A stretch of 64,000 nt of DNA from Microvirga roseola (GTDB lineage: Bacteria > Pseudomonadota > Alphaproteobacteria > Rhizobiales > Beijerinckiaceae). The stretch's first letter is position 1; every line of letters starts with the position of its first letter. A program made the translations under genes and the position numbers. The notes under the pieces are model-generated. The model worked only from the letters and a program-made list of their open reading frames with translations. It had not been told where the DNA came from and searched no databases. Positions 16,744 to 25,972 of this stretch are shown piece by piece. The stretch spans positions 1 to 64,000 of the forward strand of contig NZ_JAJATX010000001.1 in the NCBI RefSeq assembly GCF_020866965.1. The letters are read 5' to 3'.

Positions 16744-17687
16744 GCGGCGTGCCTCAGGCGGGGATTGACGAGGACGTAGAGAATGTCGGCAAGGAGGTTC
16801 ATGAGAATGAAGCCCACAGCCGTGCACAGGACGACGCCCTGCACCACCGCGTAGTCGCGGTTGAACACCGCGTCGACCACCAGCTTGCCGAAGCCCGGAA
16901 TGGTGAAGATCTGCTCGGTGAGCACCGCGCCCGCGAGCAACTCGCCGAAGAGCAGGGTCGAGAGGGTCACGATGGGCACCAGCGCATTGCGGAGAGCGTG
17001 CTTCAGGATCACCGTGCGGGAGAGAAGCCCCTTGGCGCGGGCGGTGCGGATGTAATCGGAGCGCATGACGCCGAGCATGGCGCTGCGCGTGTGGCGCATG
17101 AGGCTCGCGGCGAGCGCCGTGCCCAGCACGAAGGCCGGCATGATCATGGTCTTGATGTTGAGCCACAGATCCTCTGTCGGCGGGACATAGCCGGAGGCCG
17201 GGAGGAGCTGCCAGCGCACCGAGACAAGCATGATGAGCAGGATGCCGAGCCAGAAGTTGGGAATGGAGAGCCCGGACAGCGCGACCACGTTGGCGGTGTA
17301 GTCGACGGCCGTGCCCTTCTTGACCGCCGAGATGATGCCGGCCGGAATGCCGATGGCGAGAGCCACGATCATCGCCATGATGGCGAGTTCGAGCGTCACG
17401 GGCAGCTTGCTGAGGATGAGCTCCATCACCGGGATGTCCGTGCGCAGGGAAATCCCGAGATTGCCGGTGAGCGCGGAGCCGATCCAGGCGAAGTACTGCA
17501 CGGGGATCGGATCGTCGAGGCGGTACTTCTCGCGCAGATAGGCGAGCACCTGAGGATCGCGCTCCTCGCCCGCCATGGTGAGCACCGGATCGCCCGGCAG
17601 GAGCTTCTGCAGCGCGAAGACCAGGAGCGACACGATGATCAGCGTCGGGATAGCAACCAGAATACGTCGTGCGATGTAGCGCAGCAT
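16740..17687 (-). CDS. ABC transporter permease, DppB/OppB type
   Basis: A 315-residue permease. I chose the Met of MLRYIARRILVAIPTL at 17687 because it starts right at the first membrane helix, as in DppB; a longer frame to 17747 adds an unlikely Pro/Gly-rich extension. The EAA-loop segment RTARAKGLLSRTVILKHALRNA is visible. The stop overlaps the start of the DppC-type gene. Confidence 0.92.
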   Translation of the reverse strand: MLRYIARRILVAIPTLIIVSLLVFALQKLLPGDPVLTMAGEERDPQVLAYLREKYRLDDPIPVQYFAWIGSALTGNLGISLRTDIPVMELILSKLPVTLELAIMAMIVALAIGIPAGIISAVKKGTAVDYTANVVALSGLSIPNFWLGILLIMLVSVRWQLLPASGYVPPTEDLWLNIKTMIMPAFVLGTALAASLMRHTRSAMLGVMRSDYIRTARAKGLLSRTVILKHALRNALVPIVTLSTLLFGELLAGAVLTEQIFTIPGFGKLVVDAVFNRDYAVVQGVVLCTAVGFILMNLLADILYVLVNPRLRHAA

Positions 17688-17769
17688 CGGCGTCAAGGAT
17701 CCCGCATCAGGAAGATGGGAGGGCGCGCCCGGCTCGAGGCCGGGCACGCGGGTTCTTGGGAGAAGTCCG

Positions 17770-19269
17770 TCAGGAGGCGAACTTCACGCCCTTCAGGCGG
17801 ATCATGCCGTCCGGATAGGGCTTGAAGCCTTGCACCTTCTTCGAGTGAACGAAGGGCCAGGGCTGGTAGTAGGTGTAGATGATCGGCAGATCCTGCTGCA
17901 GGATTTCCTGCGCCTGATCGTAGAGCTGCTTGCGCTTGGCCTCGTCGCTGGTGACGCGAGCCTCGTTCAGGAGCTTGTCCACCTCGGCGTTGCAGTAGCG
18001 GCCGTCGTTGAGCGCGCCCTTGCAGGTCACGAAGGGGTGGATGTTCCCGTCGGGATCGACGCGGCCGGACCAGCCGATCACGTTGACGTCGAAGTTGCCG
18101 GCCTGGGCCTCCTTCTGCATGGCCGCAAACTCGGTCGGACGCAGGGAAATCTCGAACCCGGCCTCCGCTCCCATGGCCTGGATGATCTCGGCGATCTGCT
18201 GGGCCGTGGTGCTGGTGCCGAAGGTCAGCTCGAACTTCACCTTGTCGACGCCTGCCTCCTTCAGGAGCTGCTTCGCCTTTTCCACGTCGCGCTTGTTGGC
18301 GGCGAACTTCGGATTGTTGTAGGGGCTGGCCTCCGGGAAGGGCTGGCCTGCCGGCGGATAGATGCCGTTGCCTACCACTTCGTTGATGACGTCGCGGTCG
18401 ATGGCGTATTCCAGCGCCTGACGGACGCGCTTGTCCTGTCCGAGCGGCGACTTGGCCCGTTCGCCGTTCTGGGTGTTGATGGTCAGGCCCTGATAGCCGA
18501 TGCCGGAGACCGGCGCGAAGACGAGGTTGGAATCGGCCTTTACCGCCGGAACGTCGCTCGGCGCCAGACGCTCGAGGAGGTCGAGATTGCCCGAGCGCAG
18601 ATTGGCGAGGCGCACGGTCGTGTCCGGGATCGGCTGGAAGACCACGCGGTCGAAGTTGTAGTCCTTCGCGTTCCAGTAATCCGCGAACTTCTCCAGCACG
18701 ATGCGGTCGTTCTGAACGCGCTCCACGAACTTGTAGGGGCCGGAGCAGACCGGGTTCTGGCTGAAGTCGCCAGCCGCCAGCGCCTTCGGCGACATGATCA
18801 TGCCGGCGCGGTCGGAGAGCTGCGAGAGCAGGGTCGCGTCGGCGCGGGAGAGATTGATTTTCACCGTCATGTCGTCGACGACCTCAACGTCGGCGACGGA
18901 GGAGAGCTCGCTCTTGCGCAGGGAATCCGGCAGGGTGCGGGCGCGGTCGATATTGGCCTTCACCGCGGCGGCGTTCAGGGGCTCGCCGTCGTGGAACTTG
19001 ACGCCCGGGCGCAGCTTGAAGGTGAGCGACTTGCCGTCGTCGCTCCATTGCCATTCGGTCGCCAGTTCCGGCGTGAACTTCAGCTCCGGCGTGATGTCGA
19101 CGAGCTTGTTGCACAGGGACGAGAACACGATGCGTCCGACGAAGGTGCGGGCGCGGTGCGGATCGAGCACATCGGGGTCCTCGTTGAGGCCGATGCGCAG
19201 GGTCTGTGCCGAAACCGCGGTGCTCATCAGGAGCCCGGCGGCCACGGTCATGAGGGTAAGACGCTTCAT
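17770..19269 (-). CDS. Periplasmic peptide-binding protein (DppA/OppA type)
   Basis: A 499-residue solute-binding protein, family 5. It starts MKRLTLMTVAAGLLMSTAVS with a Sec signal peptide cleaved after SAVSAQ-type residues, and GGAGGACTACCAGA precedes the ATG. The segment TLRIGLNEDPDVLDPHRA is the standard family start. It delivers peptides to the DppBC-like permease. The linked gamma-glutamyltransferase suggests gamma-glutamyl peptides such as glutathione, as an inference. Confidence 0.93.
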   Translation of the reverse strand: MKRLTLMTVAAGLLMSTAVSAQTLRIGLNEDPDVLDPHRARTFVGRIVFSSLCNKLVDITPELKFTPELATEWQWSDDGKSLTFKLRPGVKFHDGEPLNAAAVKANIDRARTLPDSLRKSELSSVADVEVVDDMTVKINLSRADATLLSQLSDRAGMIMSPKALAAGDFSQNPVCSGPYKFVERVQNDRIVLEKFADYWNAKDYNFDRVVFQPIPDTTVRLANLRSGNLDLLERLAPSDVPAVKADSNLVFAPVSGIGYQGLTINTQNGERAKSPLGQDKRVRQALEYAIDRDVINEVVGNGIYPPAGQPFPEASPYNNPKFAANKRDVEKAKQLLKEAGVDKVKFELTFGTSTTAQQIAEIIQAMGAEAGFEISLRPTEFAAMQKEAQAGNFDVNVIGWSGRVDPDGNIHPFVTCKGALNDGRYCNAEVDKLLNEARVTSDEAKRKQLYDQAQEILQQDLPIIYTYYQPWPFVHSKKVQGFKPYPDGMIRLKGVKFAS

Positions 19270-19297
19270 TCTGGTAGTCCTCCACTTCCTCTCTGGA

Positions 19298-20397
19298 TCA
19301 AGGGCTCGTCGCGACGGGCTTATCCTGCCGTTCACGCCAAGTTCGGTAGAGCGCCAGACGCTTGGCGAGCGCCGGGCTCGGGGGCGGGGCGCTGATGGAA
19401 CCGGCGCCCGCTCCCTGGATTTCGCGCCAGAAGTGGCACGCGACCTGCCGCCCGTCCGGGGCCTGTTCGAGCGCGGGATGCTGCTCTTTGCAGACCGCAC
19501 GGGCATGGGGGCAGCGGGTATGAAAGCGGCAGCCCGAGGGCGGAGCCGCGGGGCTCGGGACATCCCCCTGCAGAAGCGCCTTGGGCTGGCGGTTCGAGGG
19601 GCTCGGAACCGGAATCGCCGCAAGGAGCGCCTGCGTATAGGGGTGCAGCGGATCGTCGAAGAGCGCATCCGTCTCCGACAGCTCCACGATCTCGCCGAGA
19701 TACATCACGGCGACGCGGTCGCTCATATGGCGGATCACGGCGAGGTCATGCGCCACGATGACGAGGGTGAGACCGAAGCGGTCCTTGAGGTCCTCGAGCA
19801 GATTGATGATCTGCGCCTGGATCGACACGTCGAGCGCCGAGACCGGCTCGTCGCCGATGATGAGCTTCGGGTCGCCTGCGAGCGCCCTGGCGATGCCGAT
19901 GCGCTGGCGTTGCCCGCCGGAGAACTCATGCGGATAGCGATCCGCATGGTTCGGAAGCAGGCCCACAATCCGCATGAGATCCGCGACGCGCTCGCGCTTT
20001 CCCTCGCCGCTGGCAAGCCCGTGCAGCCAGATCGGCTCCGCGATGATGTCGCCCACGTTCATGCGGGGATTGAGGGAGGCGAAGGGGTCCTGGAAGATGA
20101 TCTGCAATTCCCGCCGCAGGCGGCGCAGCTCGCTCTTGCTGAGCTTCAGGATCGACTGCCCCTCATAGCGCACATCGCCGCCGGTCGGCTCAATGAGCCG
20201 CAGCAGCAGGCGGCCGAGAGTGGACTTGCCGCAGCCGGACTCGCCCACGATGGCGAAGGTCTCGCCGCGCCGGACGCCGAGCGAGACGCCGTCGACGGCG
20301 CGCACGACGGTGGGAGACGAGAAGATGCCTCCGCCGCCGAAATGCTTCTTCAGATCGACGCCTTCGAGAATGATGTCGTTGTTGGAAGGCATCACGC

Positions 20398-20401
<4 letters not shown>
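19298..20401 (-). CDS. Peptide ABC transporter ATPase, DppF/OppF type
   Basis: A 367-residue ATPase. Walker A is GESGCGKST near residues 53-61, the signature [14 protein letters not shown], and Walker [13 protein letters not shown]. The C-terminal [15 protein letters not shown] segment is the cysteine-rich oligopeptide-transporter tail. The start overlaps the stop of the DppD-type gene by 4 bp. Confidence 0.93.
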
Positions 20402-21448
<1,047 letters not shown>

Positions 21449-21459
<11 letters not shown>

Positions 21460-22222
21460 GTCGAAGCTCTTTCTTGGTCTCTGCAGGCGCCGTCCGTTCC
21501 GCAAGTTGCCCGCCGCCGTCCGGGGCCGGGCGCGTCATGACCGTGAGCAATCCGTCGCGCACCAGTTCCAGGTGCTCGCGCATGGCCTGTTCGGCGGCAT
21601 GCGCCTCCCGCTGGGCGATGGCGGCGATCACGCGGCGGTGCTGGTCCACGTAGATCTGCTGCCGGTCCCGGGAGCGCGCCCGCTCGCGCAGGACCCGCCA
21701 GGTCGAGTCCTGGCGGATGCGGTCCACCATGTCGAAAATCGCGAGGAGGAGAGTGTTGCCGGCGGCCTCGGCAATCGCCCGGTGCAGGGCGCTGTCCCAC
21801 AATTCGCGGCCATCGGCGTCGGAGGTCGACGCAGTCTTGTCGGCGAGCCGCAGCAGGCGCTCGATATCGCCGTTCGAGGCGCGAAGCGCCGCAAGCCGGG
21901 CCAGGGCCGGCTCGATCTCCAGGCGCACGTCCATCACCTCGAGGGGATGGGTGCGCTTCGAGAGTTCCTCCAGATTCGTCGGGGCCTCGACCGGACGAGG
22001 GCCCAGAAAGGTGCCCTTGCCCTGGTGCCGCCAGATGCGCCCTTCCGCCTCCAGCACCTCGAGCGCCCGGCGCAAGCCGCGCCGTCCGATGCCGAGATCG
22101 GCCGCCAGCACACGCTCCGGCGGGAGCCGCTGCTCCCCGTCGAAGGCGCCCTCTTCGAGAAGCGTCCGCAGACGCCCGAGGGCGAAGTTGGAGCTGTCCG
22201 ACAAGGTTTCGGGTAAGGACAT
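21449..22222 (-). CDS. GntR family regulator, FCD (FadR-type) domain
   Basis: A 257-residue regulator. The N-terminal winged helix (about 10-75) includes the recognition region LPPERVLAADLGIGRRGLRRAL, and the all-helical FCD ligand domain follows (about 90-230). FCD regulators usually bind organic acids or amino acids. First gene of the peptide transport cluster, so it probably controls that operon and itself. Two similar operator-like inverted repeats lie upstream at 22243-22260 and 22328-22344. Confidence 0.9.
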
Positions 22223-22242
22223 CCGCTCTCGACCTGGTGCGA

Positions 22243-22260
22243 ACCAATCTTACTAATGGT
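22243..22260. promoter_or_regulatory. Operator-like inverted repeat, proximal
   Basis: ACCAAT-CTTACT-AATGGT, with ACCA/TGGT outer arms, lies 20 bp upstream of the GntR ATG. It shares the ACCAAT...AATGGT form with the distal site, fitting a dimeric GntR-type operator. Confidence 0.5.
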
Positions 22261-22327
22261 GCCTGCCATGCGAACGAATGTTGCAGCGCAGCAGGCTTGG
22301 ACGAAATCAAGCCTAGATCAGAGCCGA

Positions 22328-22344
22328 ACCAATTTGCAAATGGT
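22328..22344. promoter_or_regulatory. Operator-like inverted repeat, distal
   Basis: ACCAATTTGCAAATGGT, an imperfect 17-bp palindrome, is 85 bp from the proximal site, or about eight helical turns. Repressor looping or cooperative binding would suit this spacing. Confidence 0.5.
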
Positions 22345-22362
22345 TTCGTGCTGGTTTGTTGG

Positions 22363-23235
22363 TCAGGGGTGCGGATTTGATAGGCAGGAAGGCTGGCGCG
22401 AAGGCAGGGAGAGGGCCTCGGCAGGGCTGCCGCTCGCCTCGGCACGGACATCGGAAAAGGTGTCGGTCAGGCGCAGGTCCCCCGGCGTGATCCGGGCGAT
22501 GGCCTCTGCGGGGATAGGCGTCAGGACCGTGACGGGGCCATCGTCCGTGCAGGCGGCCAGCAAGCCGAGACCGAGATCGTTTCCCTGATCGTCGGACAAT
22601 CCCAGAAGGAGGCCGGGCGGGCAGGGGGCATCCCGTTTCAGAATTGCCCGATGACGATCATCAAGGCTCACCACTGCAGCTCCCGCGAAGTAGTCCCGGA
22701 ATGCGTTGCGGCGGGCCGCGCGACGCTCGCCCTTGGTCTTGCGCCTGGCCTCCGGGGAGGGTGGCACGCGCAGCGCAGCGGTCCCCGCATGCCGGCGCAG
22801 CACGGCTTCAGTTTCGTCTCCAAGGGCAACCAGCAGGTCCGGCTGGAGCGCAGCGATCTTGTCCGCCTTCAGCTTCAACCCAGGACCTGCCAGAAGCCCG
22901 CTCGTGTTGACGATGACGAGATCGGCCTGCGCATCCTGTACGAGACGCCTTGCGCCTTCGATCAGTCGCTCCTCGCCGGCAACGGGATCGGTCGTGCCGG
23001 CGAAGGCGAGCCTCATGCCCTGCGAGTCGACCAGCGTGACGCAGGCAGGGGGCCCGACGGTCTTCTGGCCGAGATCGGTATCCAGCAGGGCGGCGCTGCG
23101 GCCGGAACGGATCGCGGTGGTGAAGAGAAAGCGGCAGAGCGCGCTCTTTCCCACGTCCACCGCCCCGATCACCATGACCCGGCGAACGCCGCTCTGCACG
23201 ATCCGGCCGGCCGCCTCGGCCCAATCGTCCGGCAC
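22363..23235 (-). CDS. Clp1/Grc3-like P-loop polynucleotide kinase
   Basis: About 290 residues if started at GTG 23235, 20 bp after the stop of the upstream esterase gene. The frame stays open further upstream, so the start is uncertain. Walker A is GAVDVGKS at about residues 24-31 and the Clp1/Grc3-type motif DTDLGQ is at about 52-57, followed by KTVGPPACVTL. In eukaryotes and archaea this fold phosphorylates RNA or DNA 5'-OH ends. The bacterial homologues are little studied, and function here is inferred from motifs only. Confidence 0.7.
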   Translation of the reverse strand: MPDDWAEAAGRIVQSGVRRVMVIGAVDVGKSALCRFLFTTAIRSGRSAALLDTDLGQKTVGPPACVTLVDSQGMRLAFAGTTDPVAGEERLIEGARRLVQDAQADLVIVNTSGLLAGPGLKLKADKIAALQPDLLVALGDETEAVLRRHAGTAALRVPPSPEARRKTKGERRAARRNAFRDYFAGAAVVSLDDRHRAILKRDAPCPPGLLLGLSDDQGNDLGLGLLAACTDDGPVTVLTPIPAEAIARITPGDLRLTDTFSDVRAEASGSPAEALSLPSRQPSCLSNPHP

Positions 23236-23254
23236 ATGCAGGGATGCGGACGGA

Positions 23255-23953
23255 TCAGCCCAGGAACCGGGCCATGGCGCGCTCGACCATGGAGTCGGGG
23301 ACGATGTGTCCGTCATCGAATTCCAGGTACTCCACATCGTAGCCGGCATGTTCAAGCGCAGGAGCAAGGCGGCGGCTGCAGGGATTGATCGGCAGCACCT
23401 CGTCCCTGATGCCGTGGGAGATGAAGATTCTTGGCGAATCCTCCTGCTCCGTGGGCGCCATGAAGCCCGGCGAGAAGGCGAGGATATCGCTGAACAGCGC
23501 ACCGTTGACGATGCCGATGGAAAGCGCGTAGGACGCTCCATCGGAGAAGCCCGAGATCGCAATGCGCTTAGGGTCTATGAGAACGTTCTGGAAGACCTTG
23601 CCTAGGGCCCTGTCGATGAAATCCACATCCGGCCCGTAGCCGCCGCGGATGACATCCCAGGTCGAGGTGCGCGACTCCGGGGCGAGGATGACGACGCCGT
23701 GCCGCGCGGCCGTATCGGCAAGAAAGTCGATCATCTGCGAGGCGATGCCTCCAGCGCCGTGGAGGGCCAGGACCAGGGGCGTCGGCTTCGCGGCATCGAG
23801 CCCCTCCGGCACGAGGAAGGCCCCGTCGCGCCGGCCGTCGAGGTCAAGGACATGAAGGCCCGGCGTCGCGGCCGGATCCGGCACCGTCGTCTGGGCGCGC
23901 GCTCGAAGAATTCCCGCCGTAGCGGCGGTCGGTTCCGTATCGGTGCGAGGCAT
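23255..23953 (-). CDS. Alpha/beta hydrolase, esterase/phospholipase-like
   Basis: A 232-residue hydrolase. The oxyanion strand is LVLALHGAGG, the nucleophile elbow GFSDGAS carries the catalytic Ser, and a late HGIRDEVLPI segment and DDGHIVP provide the Asp and His. It resembles small carboxylesterases and PHB-depolymerase-like proteins. No signal peptide is visible, so it is likely cytosolic. It precedes the Clp1-like gene by 20 bp and the two are probably cotranscribed. Confidence 0.82.
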   Translation of the reverse strand: MPRTDTEPTAATAGILRARAQTTVPDPAATPGLHVLDLDGRRDGAFLVPEGLDAAKPTPLVLALHGAGGIASQMIDFLADTAARHGVVILAPESRTSTWDVIRGGYGPDVDFIDRALGKVFQNVLIDPKRIAISGFSDGASYALSIGIVNGALFSDILAFSPGFMAPTEQEDSPRIFISHGIRDEVLPINPCSRRLAPALEHAGYDVEYLEFDDGHIVPDSMVERAMARFLG

Positions 23954-24014
23954 TGTTCTTCGTCCCTGTCGTTCTTCGCCCCTGTCTGACGTGTCGGGTG
24001 GAACAGGCGGCCGC

Positions 24015-24590
24015 TCAAGGGCCGGGAAGATTCTCGGGGCTGTCCTCGACGCGAATGTTGTTCTGGACGTGCGCGACGCCCGATACGGCCTCTGCGAGAT
24101 CCTCGGCGCGAAAGCGCAGGCCGCGGCTGGCGACGGTGCCGGAGAGGGTGACCTCGCCGCCCTTCACGGCCACTTCGATATTGGAAGCGTCGATCATCGG
24201 ATCGTGCGTGAGCCACTCGCACACATCCTCGTGGATGCGTTCGTCGGAACGCTTGTAACCCTTCGGGCCGCGGCCCCGGTGCGGCCCTGAGATCGGCCGC
24301 GGAATGCGCGTCTGCTCCGCCCCACGATCCCGGTCGCTGCGGTCCCGGTCGCCGAGGCCGCCATAACCGGAACGGTATTCGCTGTAACGCGGCGAAAAGC
24401 CGGCATCGTCGGGCGGACCGCCATGACCGTCATCGACGACGCCTCCGGTGAACTCGCCCGTATCGTCGCCGTAGCCGCCAGGATATTCCACGCCCCGGCC
24501 GCGGAAGCCGACCGCGCCGCCGCTGGGCACATCACCGTAGCCGTTGTCGTCGTTGTAAGGGTTTCTATTCCTTCGGCGGATGTCTACCAT
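24015..24590 (-). CDS. BON domain protein with Gly/Asp/Arg-rich N-terminus
   Basis: A 191-residue protein. Residues 1-110 are low complexity, rich in Gly, Asp, Arg and Tyr, and probably disordered. A BON domain follows at about 118-183 (ASNIEVAVKGGEVTLSGTV and a GVAHVQNNIRV ending). BON domains bind phospholipid or other envelope partners, but this one has no signal peptide. Start chosen at the Met of MVDIRRRNRNPY. An EcfG-like promoter lies about 27 bp upstream. Confidence 0.82.
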   Translation of the reverse strand: MVDIRRRNRNPYNDDNGYGDVPSGGAVGFRGRGVEYPGGYGDDTGEFTGGVVDDGHGGPPDDAGFSPRYSEYRSGYGGLGDRDRSDRDRGAEQTRIPRPISGPHRGRGPKGYKRSDERIHEDVCEWLTHDPMIDASNIEVAVKGGEVTLSGTVASRGLRFRAEDLAEAVSGVAHVQNNIRVEDSPENLPGP

Positions 24591-24616
24591 CGCTCTGCTC
24601 CTGTGATTGCAGGGGC

Positions 24617-24641
24617 AACAAACCCGTTTCCCTGTGGTTCC
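24617..24641 (-). promoter_or_regulatory. EcfG-like promoter before the BON gene
   Basis: On the minus strand GGAAC-N16-TGTT differs at one base from the general-stress sigma consensus GGAAC-N16/17-CGTT. It is about 27 bp from the BON start codon. Confidence 0.5.
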
Positions 24642-24672
24642 CACGGATCACCCGCAGCAGCACCCAGAGGCC

Positions 24673-24939
24673 ATGAAGCCAGCGCAGCGACTGAAGCTTT
24701 TCGAGGATGTCTTCGCCCGCGACGGCGGGCGCTGCGTCTATTGCGGCGTCGCCACGCATCGCCTCGCGAAAGGCCAGAGCCGCTCGCCGACGCTTGCCAC
24801 CCTCGACCATGTGGTGCCGCGCTCGCTCGGCGGGCCGCTCAGCCGGGAGAACCTCGTCCTGGCCTGCCAAGCCTGCAACAACGAGCGCGGCGTCATGGAT
24901 GCGGACGCGTTCCGGGCCCTGAAGGCCGGCAGCCGTTGA
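24673..24939 (+). CDS. HNH endonuclease domain protein
   Basis: An 88-residue protein from the Met of MKPAQRLKLFEDVF; a 22-codon longer frame exists but begins in poor context. The HNH motif is complete: CVYCG with two zinc-binding Cys, LDHVVPRSLGG with the catalytic His, SRENLVLACQACNNERG with Asn and the second Cys pair. Stand-alone HNH proteins of this size are common and mostly uncharacterised. No restriction or phage genes are adjacent. Confidence 0.85.
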   Translation: MKPAQRLKLFEDVFARDGGRCVYCGVATHRLAKGQSRSPTLATLDHVVPRSLGGPLSRENLVLACQACNNERGVMDADAFRALKAGSR

Positions 24940-24957
24940 GCTGCCGGACGCGGCCAT

Positions 24958-24983
24958 GGAACAGGGCTCTCCACCGCGACGTT
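24958..24983 (+). promoter_or_regulatory. EcfG-type promoter, perfect consensus
   Basis: GGAAC (24958-24962), 17 bp, CGTT (24980-24983) matches the alphaproteobacterial EcfG general-stress consensus exactly. The small gene at 25021 begins about 30 bp after the expected start of transcription. Confidence 0.65.
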
Positions 24984-25020
24984 CGCCCACCAGCAAAACG
25001 CGTCAGTCGAGGAATAGCCG

Positions 25021-25200
25021 ATGAATATCGAAGATCAGGTGCGCGAGGCGATTCTCGCCGAACTGCAGCGTCAGTCCGAGGTCGGAGAGCGGGGCCTGCG
25101 GGTCACGTCTGACGATCCGGCCATGATCACGGTCGAGGGTCGCGTGAACCTGGACGAGCTGACCATGGCGGTGGTGGGCTCGCTCGCCGGCGGTCCGTGA
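25021..25200 (+). CDS. Small conserved-looking hypothetical protein
   Basis: A 59-residue protein beginning MNIEDQVREAILAELQRQ, a probable amphipathic helix, followed by a beta-rich part (ITVEGRVNLDELTMAVVGSL). A good GAGGAAT Shine-Dalgarno precedes the ATG, and a perfect EcfG-type promoter lies upstream, so it is likely a general-stress gene. No family recognised. Confidence 0.6.
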   Translation: MNIEDQVREAILAELQRQSEVGERGLRVTSDDPAMITVEGRVNLDELTMAVVGSLAGGP

Positions 25201-25346
25201 TCCAGGTGATCGCGTCTGCAACGGTGCCGGTCCGCTTCAGGTGTTGAGGAAAGGCGCATCGTCGGCGTCTTCCGATCAGGGCAGGGAAAGCTCCTCTACG
25301 GCATGATTTCAGCATCGCCTGAACGACACCAAATCGTAACAGGGTT

Positions 25347-25364
25347 CGTATAAGTAATTATACG
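25347..25364. promoter_or_regulatory. AT-rich palindrome upstream of the chemoreceptor pair
   Basis: CGTATAA-GTAA-TTATACG, with perfect 7-bp arms, stands out in GC-rich surroundings. It lies 83 bp before the PAS gene and may be an operator or a promoter core. Confidence 0.45.
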
Positions 25365-25447
25365 TAAATGCGGCTTCATTTACCCGCCCTTAAGCGGCCG
25401 CGAACTCTAAGGCGGCCCACATCCAAAAGCTGCATCGAAGAGTTGCA

Positions 25448-25972
25448 ATGGCGATATCCATCCAGCCGACCAATCGAGAAGTCTTCTTCGACAGGGACAG
25501 CCTTATCGTGTCGAAGACGGACCTGAAGGGCCGTTTGACCTACGCGAACCGGATCTTCTGCGAGATTGCCGGATATGCCGAGAAGGAGGTCATCGGGCAG
25601 CCGCACAGCCTGATCCGCCACCCGGATATGCCGCGCGCGATCTTCAAGCTCCTGTAGGACACGATTCAGGACGGCCGCGAGATCTTCGCCTACGTCAAGA
25701 ACATGACCAAGGCGGGCGATCACTACTGGGTCTTCGCCCATGTCACGCCCTCCTTCGACGCGAACCGGAAGGTCTGCGGGTTCCACTCGAATCGGCGTGT
25801 GCCCCGGCGCGACGCGCTGGAGAAGATCATCGTCCCTCTCTATGCGGATCTGGCTCGCATCGAAGCCGGACACCGCAACGGCAAGGAGGCTGTCAGCGCC
25901 TCCCTCGCCCACCTCATGAACACGGTCACCGCGAAGAAGCCGAGCTATGACGAATTTATCTTCTCTCTCTAA
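25448..25972 (+). pseudogene. PAS-domain aerotaxis sensor, interrupted by in-frame TAG
   Basis: A single frame of 174 sense codons is broken once by TAG at 25655-25657, after AIFKLL. It continues DTIQDGREIFAYVKNMTKAG and HYWVFAHVTPSFD. This is an Aer-like PAS domain; homologues read FKLLWDTIQDG, so TAG most simply replaces a TGG tryptophan codon. The 3' end overlaps the MCP gene by 26 bp, so the pair would form a split sensor and signaller for energy or oxygen taxis. As it stands the PAS domain is truncated after its first third. Confidence 0.8.

Noticed and set aside
24673-24939. HNH gene as part of a defence island with the Clp1-like kinase
   Set aside because: It is on the opposite strand, about 1.4 kb from the kinase, and no toxin, restriction or NLR-type partner is present.
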